From: Clostridium sp. CAG:253
GTDB lineage: Bacteria; Bacillota; Clostridia; Lachnospirales; Lachnospiraceae
DNA length: 23,142 nucleotides
Assembly (NCBI GenBank): GCA_000436755.1
Contig: FR887281.1
Location: 16,419-39,560 of the forward strand
Direction: 5' to 3'
Shown: one piece after another, positions 7,926 through 14,620 of the stretch
How positions within the stretch are numbered: the first letter of the stretch is position 1
How the letters are laid out: each line of letters opens with the position of its first letter
Position numbers and translations under genes: made by a program
The notes under the pieces: generated by a model
The model's database searches: none
Told to the model about the DNA's origin: nothing
The model's input: the letters and a program-made list of their open reading frames with translations, nothing else

Positions 7926-7959
7926 ATTTTTATTGTATTCTTAAACCAATTTATTATTC

Positions 7960-8913
7960 CTACAAAAACAATATTCTATCGTATAAATCTTTCCAATTTG
8001 ACGGAAGTATATTCATTTTATATACATCAATTTTTGCTCTTGAGACAAGCCTGTCTAGTTCTGTTTTCAACATATTTGCATCTTCTTGGGATAATATTTT
8101 CTTCAATGCATACAATCTGGAATAGAGGTTTGTATTATCCGGAAGAACATCTGAACTATCCTTGTTATCTGGAATCACCACAGAAGAAGTCATTCCAACT
8201 AACATAGAATGATGAGCACAATAATTTCTTAGATTTCTGACTGCATCTAACCATGTATCCATCTGCTTTGTCACTTCTTTTTTATAATTCTTCTGTGAAT
8301 ATGTATAATCTAATACTTCTTTTCTCAGATCACCTCGCAAATATGAATAAATTAACACCATTGTTCCCATTTCAAAATAAGAAAATGCGGCCCACACAGG
8401 TAATGCATTATTTTGACGAGTTCCACCTTTCCGATACTCTTTCAGTTCAGGGTGTTTTACAACATCCCTTCTCAGTTTCTCCTCGTCATTTTTTAACCCC
8501 ACAAAAAATTTTGTATGAAAAAACAAAACATTTCTATTTCTAGTCTTTTTATCCTTCTCACTTTTTGTTGGCGTATAATATTGCTTATCCAAATAAAAGC
8601 CAGCATCTCCAGTCTTTAACGAAACCGCATTTGCTATGGCACTTTTAAAACGAATCTCTGCCTTTTTACAATACTTAAACAGCAACAATCTTAATTGTAC
8701 ATCAAAATTATAAAGTTCAAAGAAAACTTTTGAATCAGCCTTACTTCCAAACGCATTTACTTGTGTTAAAAGATATTTTCCATAACGACTTGCTCTGAAA
8801 TATCCAGCATACCCAAGAAACTCTCTCATCTTTTTTCTTTGTCGAAAGTTTACATATTTCTTCATCAGCATGACTTGAGTTTCTAAATCTATCGGTAGTT
8901 CTGTATTTGGCAT
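7960..8913 (-). CDS. Abi_2/AbiF-like HEPN protein, probable RNA-controlled toxin
   Basis: A 317-aa soluble protein with an Abi_2-type layout. FRASRYGKYLLTQ comes near the start, then FDVQLRLLLFKYCKKAEIRFKSAIANAV, PVWAAFSYFEMGTMVLIYSYLRGD, and the HEPN ribonuclease motif RNLRNYCAHH with R229-x4-H234. Abi_2 proteins include the phage-defence factors AbiD and AbiF. I recall reports that AbiF proteins are toxins held by an adjacent structured RNA and are related to Cas13. The start at 8913 follows GAAAGAGGTG at good spacing. An upstream TTG frame (8973) would run through a terminator and into the RNA repeat, so I rejected it. The gene sits between two identical RNA elements. RNA cleavage is predicted from the motif and not shown. 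Confidence 0.85.
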   Translation of the reverse strand: MPNTELPIDLETQVMLMKKYVNFRQRKKMREFLGYAGYFRASRYGKYLLTQVNAFGSKADSKVFFELYNFDVQLRLLLFKYCKKAEIRFKSAIANAVSLKTGDAGFYLDKQYYTPTKSEKDKKTRNRNVLFFHTKFFVGLKNDEEKLRRDVVKHPELKEYRKGGTRQNNALPVWAAFSYFEMGTMVLIYSYLRGDLRKEVLDYTYSQKNYKKEVTKQMDTWLDAVRNLRNYCAHHSMLVGMTSSVVIPDNKDSSDVLPDNTNLYSRLYALKKILSQEDANMLKTELDRLVSRAKIDVYKMNILPSNWKDLYDRILFL

Positions 8914-8934
8914 TTGTAACACCTCTTTCATAGT

Positions 8935-8962
8935 AAAAAAAAAGAATGGATATACCATTCTT
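8935..8962 (-). terminator. Terminator between the upstream RNA copy and the abi gene
   Basis: AAGAATGG (8942-8949) pairs with CCATTCTT (8955-8962) around a 5-nt loop, followed on the minus strand by an unbroken run of nine T residues (8935-8943). It ends 21 nt before the abi start codon and does not overlap the ribosome site. Readthrough would be needed to express the protein. Confidence 0.9.
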
Positions 8963-8965
8963 AAT

Positions 8966-9016
8966 CCCGCCAATGGAATATTTGGATTCGGGCATTACCC
9001 ATGCCTTCCTACGGTC
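8966..9016 (-). repeat. 51-bp perfect direct repeat, copy 2
   Basis: Identical to 7875-7925, 1,091 bp away, same orientation. Identity stops exactly at both ends. The 5' end on the minus strand coincides with the predicted transcription start. Confidence 0.97.
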
Positions 9017-9023
9017 TATAATT

Positions 9024-9052
9024 ATATTAGCACATAAGAATTAAATCATCAA
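9024..9052 (-). promoter_or_regulatory. Promoter of the upstream RNA and abi
   Basis: On the minus strand TTGATG (9047-9052) and TAATAT (9024-9029) are separated by 17 nt, with TGC directly before the -10 (extended -10). The predicted start falls at 9016-9018, the first bases of the 51-bp repeat. Confidence 0.7.
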
Positions 9053-9082
9053 CTATTTTTTCAAAAAATCACAGATATACAT

Positions 9083-9123
9083 AAAAAAATAGTTGTCGCC
9101 AAACAACAGCAACAACTATTTTT
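9083..9123 (-). terminator. Terminator of the FtsX-type ABC operon
   Basis: AAAAATAGTTGT (9085-9096) pairs with ACAACTATTTTT (9112-9123), a 12-bp stem followed by T residues on the minus strand. It lies 20 nt past the permease stop and has a T run on the plus strand too. Confidence 0.85.
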
Positions 9124-9142
9124 ACATAAAGACCCGTCCAAA

Positions 9143-11761
9143 CTAAATATTCTCGTTTCTAAGTGTCTCAATCACATTATCTTTTTTAATCTTTTTCATA
9201 GTATAAATCATACTTGAAAATACAACCGCAAATATACTTGCTATTACCACGACAATGCTTTGTATTGGAATATAAAATCCCACATTAAAACCGTTTCCCA
9301 TAACCCTGTACATTGCGTAAGTAAGCAAAACTGCCATTATCATACCAAAAACAAGACCTTTTATTCCATAAAACGCACATTCATAATTCATCATTTTATG
9401 AAGTCCTTTTTTGGTCATTCCAACTGATTTAAGCATTGCAAACTCCTGCCTTCTCAAAAGAATGTTTGTCGATATTGTATTAAATACATTTGCAATCACT
9501 ATAAGTGATATCAATATGATAAAACCGTATGAAAAAACATTAACGATCAGCACCAAAGCATTGCTTATTTCTTTACTCTGTGTATTGTCATATATATAAA
9601 CTTCATTACTTCCTAATTTTGCTGCAGTAAAAGCATAAAGATTTTCCTGAGCTGTTGCATGTTTTTTTGCTTTAAAACCAAATTTATATGTGTTTTTTTT
9701 GATGACACCTGACGGTATATTCTTTATCTCAGAGTACGGACGCACTATTGTAATCATATTTTGTTCGCTCATATCATCAACTGATAATGGAAGTTCCATG
9801 TCGCATCTCATTGCTTTTACATCCTGTGAAACAAATGCATCTTTTCCTGAATATGTTTTAAATTCCAAATCTCCGCCATCTTCAGCATTTAAATTTTCGT
9901 CAGCATAATAACTCTGCTCAAGTTTTTTATAACTTGTCACCATATCTACACTGTATCCCTTTTTCTCCTTTGTCCGATATAACTTAATATCTGCATCTGA
10001 TTTCAAAACATCATAAGAATAATTTTTCTGCTCATCACCATTGTACATTATTAAATGCTGCCATACCAATGTGTTGTTGTTTTTTAAATTATTTTTTTTG
10101 ATAAAATCATGAAATGCATTATCTTCAATATAATATACCATAGCATCCATTCTTATGATGCCTTTTTTCTCATCTACCTTGTCAGAATCATCCTGTTTCA
10201 GTTGTTCAAGATACTCTTTATTTATATCACTTATTTTTATTTCAGCTACAGCATTGTCGTAAAAACTATAACTGCAATCATCTATATTATCTACTCCCTT
10301 AAATCTCTTTAACGCATCGTCAACATTCTTAAACCCCTTATCCATGGCATCTTTTTCAATAGTCATAGACAAATCTGCTTTTGAATTGTTCTTATACACT
10401 TTCAAAGATGCCGACATATATGAGGTAAAGCTGTTTACCGCAACAAACAATGCCGTACTTACAGCTATTGAAAATATTGTAACTCTCTGTTTTCTTTTAT
10501 TTCTCTTAAAATTTTTGTCTGCAAGTGTTCCCTCAAACCCAAACACTTTTGCCATAACCGGATTTACTTTTACATTTTTTCGCTTAAGTCCGGTACTTTC
10601 ATTTTGTTTAAGTGCCTGTAAAACTGTAATTCTTACCGCTTTTAATGCCGGTATAAGTGCTGATATAAATACAGTAATAACTGTAACCGCTATCGCAATA
10701 ATTACGCTTACCGCAGATATATGCATTTTAAGTGTATTTACCGATTCACTTGAAGTAATAATCACGGCAAATTGTTTTCCCAGAAGATTTAATGTAATTC
10801 CTATTCCTGCTATTCCGCATATTATACCAATCGGAATACCTATTATACACAAAAGTCCCGCCTCAAAAAATACGCTTCTTAAAATCTGTTTTTTAGTCGC
10901 TCCTGCCGACTTTAAAAGACCAAACTGTTTTGTTCTCTCACTGACTGATATTGAAAATGCATTATGGATAAGTGACACTGAAGCAATCATTATTATCAAC
11001 ATAAGTATAGCTCCCATACCATACAAAGTCTTATTATAATTGCTATTTGAAGATTTTCCGTAAAATTTCAAGAGTGAACTGTTCGTATACCACTCCATAT
11101 CATCAGTATTGTCTTTTTTTTCTTTGGTAATCTTTTGCATAATACCGTTAAGTGTATCTTCTGTTTTTGATATATTTTTACACTTGAAATATACAGCATA
11201 GGTTTCAGGCTTTGCAGCACCTTTCTTTGTATATATCTGCATATCATGCATCGAATCACCCGACACCTGTTGGCAAAAACCGGTAATTTCAAATTCTTTA
11301 TCTTTACCGCCAACATCTAATTTCACTTTATCCCCTATCTTACAATTTTTAAAATATACATTCTTTGCCATAGATGTCATGATAATCTGTGAACTATTCT
11401 CAGGCATCGTTCCTTTTACCAGCTTGACGGATAACATTGACTTAAATTTGTCATCTATTCCCCTGAATGTAACTGCTTCTGATTCACCCTGATTTTTGTA
11501 TATCTCCACGATACTGCTTTTACTTACATTTCCTTCATCTTCACATATTTTTGTTTGTTTTTCGTCAATACCGTATATATGTCCATGCCAATCACCTGTC
11601 TGCTCTATAGACACATCAAGCATGTAATTTTGTAAGCTCACTATTATACTTGTAATTGCAACAAACATTGAAGTTGCAAGAATAATTCCGAGTATTGTCA
11701 CAAGGGTTCGCACCTTATTTTTTTGAAGTGTACGCAATGTAAATTTATTTACGATATTCAT
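9143..11761 (-). CDS. FtsX-type ABC transporter permease (872 aa)
   Basis: A large membrane protein of the MacB/FtsX permease class. The first helix is at about 16-40 (VRTLVTILGIILATSMFVAITSIIV), followed by an extracytoplasmic domain of about 200 residues. A first FtsX domain follows, with SERTKQFGLLKSAGATKKQILRSVFFEAGLL and ALIPALKAVRITVLQALKQNES. A second half begins KRKQRVTIFSIAVSTALFVAV, has a ~270-residue outside domain, and ends in a second FtsX domain (RRQEFAMLKSVGMTKKGLHKMM). Its ATG overlaps the ATPase stop (TAATG), so the two are translated together. With a two-component system next door, a role in resistance to or export of a peptide or cell-envelope compound is likely. The layout is not that of a classical BceB permease. 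Confidence 0.9.
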   Translation of the reverse strand: MNIVNKFTLRTLQKNKVRTLVTILGIILATSMFVAITSIIVSLQNYMLDVSIEQTGDWHGHIYGIDEKQTKICEDEGNVSKSSIVEIYKNQGESEAVTFRGIDDKFKSMLSVKLVKGTMPENSSQIIMTSMAKNVYFKNCKIGDKVKLDVGGKDKEFEITGFCQQVSGDSMHDMQIYTKKGAAKPETYAVYFKCKNISKTEDTLNGIMQKITKEKKDNTDDMEWYTNSSLLKFYGKSSNSNYNKTLYGMGAILMLIIMIASVSLIHNAFSISVSERTKQFGLLKSAGATKKQILRSVFFEAGLLCIIGIPIGIICGIAGIGITLNLLGKQFAVIITSSESVNTLKMHISAVSVIIAIAVTVITVFISALIPALKAVRITVLQALKQNESTGLKRKNVKVNPVMAKVFGFEGTLADKNFKRNKRKQRVTIFSIAVSTALFVAVNSFTSYMSASLKVYKNNSKADLSMTIEKDAMDKGFKNVDDALKRFKGVDNIDDCSYSFYDNAVAEIKISDINKEYLEQLKQDDSDKVDEKKGIIRMDAMVYYIEDNAFHDFIKKNNLKNNNTLVWQHLIMYNGDEQKNYSYDVLKSDADIKLYRTKEKKGYSVDMVTSYKKLEQSYYADENLNAEDGGDLEFKTYSGKDAFVSQDVKAMRCDMELPLSVDDMSEQNMITIVRPYSEIKNIPSGVIKKNTYKFGFKAKKHATAQENLYAFTAAKLGSNEVYIYDNTQSKEISNALVLIVNVFSYGFIILISLIVIANVFNTISTNILLRRQEFAMLKSVGMTKKGLHKMMNYECAFYGIKGLVFGMIMAVLLTYAMYRVMGNGFNVGFYIPIQSIVVVIASIFAVVFSSMIYTMKKIKKDNVIETLRNENI

Positions 11762-12441
11762 TATCTGTTCACCTCATCTCTCGTAATACGACCATCTTCA
11801 ATGGCAATTATTCGATCTGCCTGAAGTGCAATATTTTCATCATGTGTTATCATAATGAGTGTCTGATTGTATTTTCTGTTTGATTTCTTTAAAAGTTCCA
11901 TTATCTCCTGACTGTTTTTACTATCAAGATTTCCCGTCGGCTCATCTGCCAGTACAACCGAAGGTGAGTTCATCAATGCCCTTCCTATCGAAACTCTCTG
12001 CTGCTGCCCTCCAGAAAGCTGATTTGGAAGATGTTTTTCTCTGCCATGAAGCCCCAGAAGAGCCACCATATCCTGCAAACGCTCTCTGTTTACCTTTCTT
12101 CCGTCAAGCTGTACAGGAAGTGTAATGTTTTCAACAACATCAAGCACCGGAATAAGATTATAAAACTGATAGACAAGACCCACCTGTCTTCTTCTGAATA
12201 TTGCAAGCTGCTCTTCATTCTGTTTAAAAACATCCTTGCCATCCATAAAAACTTTACCCGATGACGGCTCATCAACAGCCCCTAATATATGAAGCAATGT
12301 TGATTTACCTGAACCGGACGGCCCTATAATAGCAACAAACTCCCCCTTTTCAACAGAAAATGAAACCCCATCTAAAGCTCTGACCTCATTTTCTCCCTTT
12401 CCATAAACTTTTGTCAGATTTTCTACTCTCAAAATTTCCAC
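11761..12441 (-). CDS. ABC transporter ATP-binding protein, MacB/LolD type
   Basis: A 226-aa ATPase: ILRVENLTKVYGKGENEVRALDGVSF leads to Walker A GPSGSGKS, then the signature LSGGQQQR, Walker B VVLADEPTGNLDSKNS and the switch histidine in MITHDENIA. This is the subfamily that pairs with FtsX-type permeases. I chose the GTG at 12441 because GGAGG lies 7 nt upstream. The longer ATG frame (12477) would start inside the 29-bp palindrome and place this ribosome site within the gene. It partners with the downstream permease, overlapping by one base. Confidence 0.92.
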   Translation of the reverse strand: MEILRVENLTKVYGKGENEVRALDGVSFSVEKGEFVAIIGPSGSGKSTLLHILGAVDEPSSGKVFMDGKDVFKQNEEQLAIFRRRQVGLVYQFYNLIPVLDVVENITLPVQLDGRKVNRERLQDMVALLGLHGREKHLPNQLSGGQQQRVSIGRALMNSPSVVLADEPTGNLDSKNSQEIMELLKKSNRKYNQTLIMITHDENIALQADRIIAIEDGRITRDEVNR

Positions 12442-12462
12442 TCTATTTCCTCCATTCTTGCC

Positions 12463-12491
12463 AGTGTACTGTATCATTGATACAGTACACT
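12463..12491. promoter_or_regulatory. 29-bp near-perfect palindrome in the ABC leader
   Basis: AGTGTACTGTATCA (12463-12476) and TGATACAGTACACT (12478-12491) are exact inverted repeats around a single T. No T run follows on the minus strand, so it is not a terminator. The length and symmetry fit an operator for a dimeric repressor. A GntR-type (YtrA-like) site is a guess. It lies 22 nt upstream of the ATPase start. Confidence 0.6.
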
Positions 12492-12518
12492 ATTTTGCTC
12501 TTTTCTTATTTCTTTGGC

Positions 12519-12578
12519 GGGTCAAGCCACCAGATAGCAATTTGTATGTAAACATACTTTGCTATCTGCTTTTGACCC
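12519..12578. repeat. 60-bp imperfect inverted repeat in the ABC leader
   Basis: Nested arms GGGTCAA/TTGACCC, CAGATAGCAA/TTGCTATCTG and GTATG/CATAC fold into one long hairpin with short internal loops. It lies within the predicted 5' leader of the ABC operon. Its outer 18 bp (12570-12587) match 3699-3716 at 17 of 18 positions, suggesting a small dispersed palindromic element. Confidence 0.65.
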
Positions 12579-12598
12579 TTACATCATGGTTTTAATTT

Positions 12599-12646
12599 AG
12601 CATACACAGATTACAACCGGGTGACTTTAAAGTGACAATATTGTCA
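12599..12646 (-). promoter_or_regulatory. ABC operon promoter with probable response-regulator boxes
   Basis: On the minus strand TATGCT (12599-12604) is a good -10, but the -35 position reads AAGTCA and is poor. It is overlapped by one of two direct GTCAC repeats (12621-12625 and 12632-12636), 11 bp apart, next to the palindrome TGACAATATTGTCA (12633-12646). A weak -35 replaced by 11-bp-spaced repeats is the usual pattern of promoters activated by OmpR-family regulators. Confidence 0.5.
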
Positions 12647-12661
12647 TTTTATTAACAATCA

Positions 12662-12710
12662 TAATAACAAAAAGAAATAGCATCCTCCGACCAAAGTGAA
12701 TGCTATTTCT
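12662..12710 (-). terminator. Terminator behind the two-component system
   Basis: AGAAATAGCAT (12673-12683) pairs with ATGCTATTTCT (12700-12710), an 11-bp stem with a 16-nt loop, followed on the minus strand by TTTTTG. It would end a transcript coming from the histidine kinase gene about 160 nt upstream. Confidence 0.65.
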
Positions 12711-12779
12711 ATAATTTCTATTCAACTGAGGGCAAATCGGATATACATCCGATTACCTTTCTGAGTAAATTATACATCA

Positions 12780-12809
12780 GGGCACTTGAATTATCAAGTG
12801 CCCTTTTTT
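12780..12809 (+). terminator. Plus-strand terminator with no obvious gene
   Basis: GGGCACTTGA (12780-12789) pairs with TCAAGTGCCC (12794-12803) and is followed by six T residues only on the plus strand. No plus-strand gene precedes it, which implies an unannotated plus-strand transcript. Upstream hairpins at 12673-12710 and about 12732-12750 (AATCGGAT/ATCCGATT) would lie in the same RNA. Confidence 0.65.
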
Positions 12810-12869
12810 CATTCGATGAAACAATCATCATCCATATGAATTCATGCTGTTTACATATTATCATTTCTT

Positions 12870-13904
12870 CTACACTACCCCTTTATAAAATCTTATATCA
12901 AACGAAGTCCCCTTACCAACCTCGCTTGTTACCTTTATCGTTCCGTTAAACTGTGTTATTATACTTCTCGACAATGCGAGTCCGATACCAACACTTTCAC
13001 TTTTATGCCCGTCTAAATCATTTTTCTTTTTTCCTTTATAAAATCTCTCAAATATATGCGGCAGGTCTTCCTTTGCAATTCCCATTCCGTTATCACTTAT
13101 GACTATCCGACTGTATATCGTATTTTCCTCGCATGTAACAGAAATCTTACCTCCGTTAAAACTATGCTCCATGCAATTTTTTAATATATTCCCGAGTGCT
13201 TCAACAAGCCATTCCCTGTCAGCTTTCACTTTTGATTTTTTTTCATATGAGCGTTCAAATTCTATTCCTCTTATGTCAAGCGGTATCTCAATAAGCGAAT
13301 ATGCTTCATCAATCACTTTTCCCATATCTATATTTTCAATATCAAAGTCTACCATATCGGCATCCAGCCTTGATATTCTGAGTAATGTTGTTATCTGCCA
13401 CTTTATTTTTTCAGCAAGTGTCGTAAGTTCCATTACTAAGTCCATTCTTCTGTCATATGTAATATCTTCTTCTCTCAAAAAATTCAATATAAGATTTATC
13501 GAGGTAAGTGGTGTCTTTATCTGATGTGAAATATCTGCGATGGAGTCTGCAAGAAACACTTTGTCATTTTTTAGATTTTCCGCCTGCTCTCTCAGCCTGA
13601 TAACAAGTTTTTCTACCTCGTCAGAAAGCACTGAAAGCTCTCCCTCTTTATACTGCTCAAATGACAAATGTTCATCGCCGTGTAAAATCGCATCTATTTT
13701 GTCACTTATTTTTGCAAGTCTGGAATATCTTTTCTTTGTGAAAATCATGTTTATCCCAAATTGTACAATTCCGGCAGCACACACAACCGCTGTCAGTTTT
13801 ATATTTTTATCAGATAATAAATATATAATTACTGCTGTAAATATTATGACTGCCAAATTGATAAATGAATATTTTTTTATCTCACCGTTTCTGAAAAAAT
13901 TCAT
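12870..13904 (-). CDS. Sensor histidine kinase, short-loop membrane type
   Basis: A 344-aa membrane kinase. Two helices (about 14-31 and 37-55) are separated by only some five residues, so there is no real outside sensing domain. A linker leads to the H-box ADISHQIKTPLTSI with the phosphorylated histidine at 127. The ATPase boxes follow: LGNILKNCMEHS (N), VISDNGMGIAKEDLPHIFERFYKGKK (G1/F) and SVGIGLALSRSII (G2). A minimal loop is the mark of BceS-like kinases that sense through a partner ABC transporter. The adjacent FtsX-type transporter is the natural partner, though this is inferred. The ATG at 13904 overlaps the regulator stop as ATGA; a GTG at 13910 is the alternative. Confidence 0.9.
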   Translation of the reverse strand: MNFFRNGEIKKYSFINLAVIIFTAVIIYLLSDKNIKLTAVVCAAGIVQFGINMIFTKKRYSRLAKISDKIDAILHGDEHLSFEQYKEGELSVLSDEVEKLVIRLREQAENLKNDKVFLADSIADISHQIKTPLTSINLILNFLREEDITYDRRMDLVMELTTLAEKIKWQITTLLRISRLDADMVDFDIENIDMGKVIDEAYSLIEIPLDIRGIEFERSYEKKSKVKADREWLVEALGNILKNCMEHSFNGGKISVTCEENTIYSRIVISDNGMGIAKEDLPHIFERFYKGKKKNDLDGHKSESVGIGLALSRSIITQFNGTIKVTSEVGKGTSFDIRFYKGVV

Positions 13905-14587
13905 AAGCACCTATACCCCATTCCTCTGACCGTTTTTATTATCTCAGGTTTCTGAGCATCATTTTCAATCTTTTCCCTGAGCCTTTTTATGTAAACTGTC
14001 AATGTATTGTCATTCACAAATTCCCCCGATGCGTCCCAAATTTCTTCAAGCAATTTATTTCTCGATAAAACAACGCCTTTATTTGCAGCAAAAATAAGAA
14101 GCAGGCGGTATTCGAGCGCAGAAAGAAAAATTTCCTCACCTGATTTTATCACTTTTCCGCCTGTCGTATCAATTTTTATATCCGCAAGTTCAATCACATT
14201 TGAAATGCGCCCGCTTCTTCTGAGAACACTCTTTATTCTCGAAACAAGCTCCCTCGGTCTGAATGGTTTTCCTATATAATCATCCGCACCCATATCAAGT
14301 CCCATGACAACACTGTACTCATCACCTGATGCCGTCAGAAAAATAACCGGAATATCTGTATTTTGTTTGATTGCCGTACATACCGCAAACCCGTTTCCAT
14401 CCTCAAGCGAAACGTCAAGAAGCACAATATCTATGTTTTGCATATGCTCATCAACATACGAAAGAGCATCCTTTTGTCCTGTCACACTTTCAACATTAAA
14501 ACCTTCATTATTCAAAAATTCAGTCAGATTTTTTATTATCTCCCTGTCATCCTCAACCAATAAAATATTGTATAATGATTTACCCAT
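13901..14587 (-). CDS. OmpR/PhoB-family response regulator
   Basis: A 228-aa regulator. Its receiver domain has the acidic pair in VEDD (12-14), the phosphorylated Asp58 in IVLLDVSLEDGNG, the conserved Thr in FLTASGDE and the Lys in IGKPFRPRE. A winged-helix DNA-binding domain follows (ALEYRLLLIFAANKGVVLSRNKLLEEIWD, then LTVYIKRLREKIEN and IKTVRGMGYRCL). The ATG at 14587 has GGAG six to seven bases upstream; a TTG at 14599 is in frame but would place that site inside the gene. It sits 33 nt behind the MATE gene and overlaps the kinase, so the three may be co-transcribed. The likely target is the ABC promoter with 11-bp-spaced repeats at 12621-12636. Confidence 0.94.
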   Translation of the reverse strand: MGKSLYNILLVEDDREIIKNLTEFLNNEGFNVESVTGQKDALSYVDEHMQNIDIVLLDVSLEDGNGFAVCTAIKQNTDIPVIFLTASGDEYSVVMGLDMGADDYIGKPFRPRELVSRIKSVLRRSGRISNVIELADIKIDTTGGKVIKSGEEIFLSALEYRLLLIFAANKGVVLSRNKLLEEIWDASGEFVNDNTLTVYIKRLREKIENDAQKPEIIKTVRGMGYRCL

Positions 14588-14620
14588 AATCCACTCCAAA
14601 ATTTGATATATTAATCTTTC

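Larger units (their letters stand above)
8935..9016 (-). ncRNA. Candidate RNA antitoxin, upstream copy
   Basis: An ~80-nt RNA starting at or one base before the 51-nt repeat (8966-9016) and ending in a T9 terminator before abi. Predicted fold, numbered from the RNA 5' end: CCG (3-5) with CGG (48-50), GGAA (8-11) with TTCC (39-42), hairpin GGCAT/ATGCC (12-26). The hairpin loop GGGT may pair with ATCC (30-33) as a pseudoknot. Promoter, short structured RNA, terminator, then toxin is the order seen in type III-like toxin-antitoxin loci. Antitoxin function is inferred. Confidence 0.7.

Noticed and set aside
8914..8973. Longer abi reading frame starting at TTG 8973
   Set aside because: It would run through the RNA repeat and the T9 terminator. 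A strong ribosome site points to the ATG at 8913.
7875..9016. CRISPR array
   Set aside because: Only two copies exist, 1,091 bp apart with a gene between them. There are no spacers and no cas genes.
7842..9052. Insertion sequence or transposon ends
   Set aside because: The repeats are direct, not inverted, no transposase is present, and each repeat is tightly placed between a promoter and a terminator, as expected for an RNA gene.
10344..11039. 231-aa plus-strand frame inside the FtsX permease gene
   Set aside because: Opposite-strand shadow. The permease motifs are clear on the minus strand and this frame shows no domain.
12441..12477. ATG start at 12477 for the ABC ATPase
   Set aside because: It begins inside the 29-bp palindrome and would bury the GGAGG that serves the GTG at 12441.
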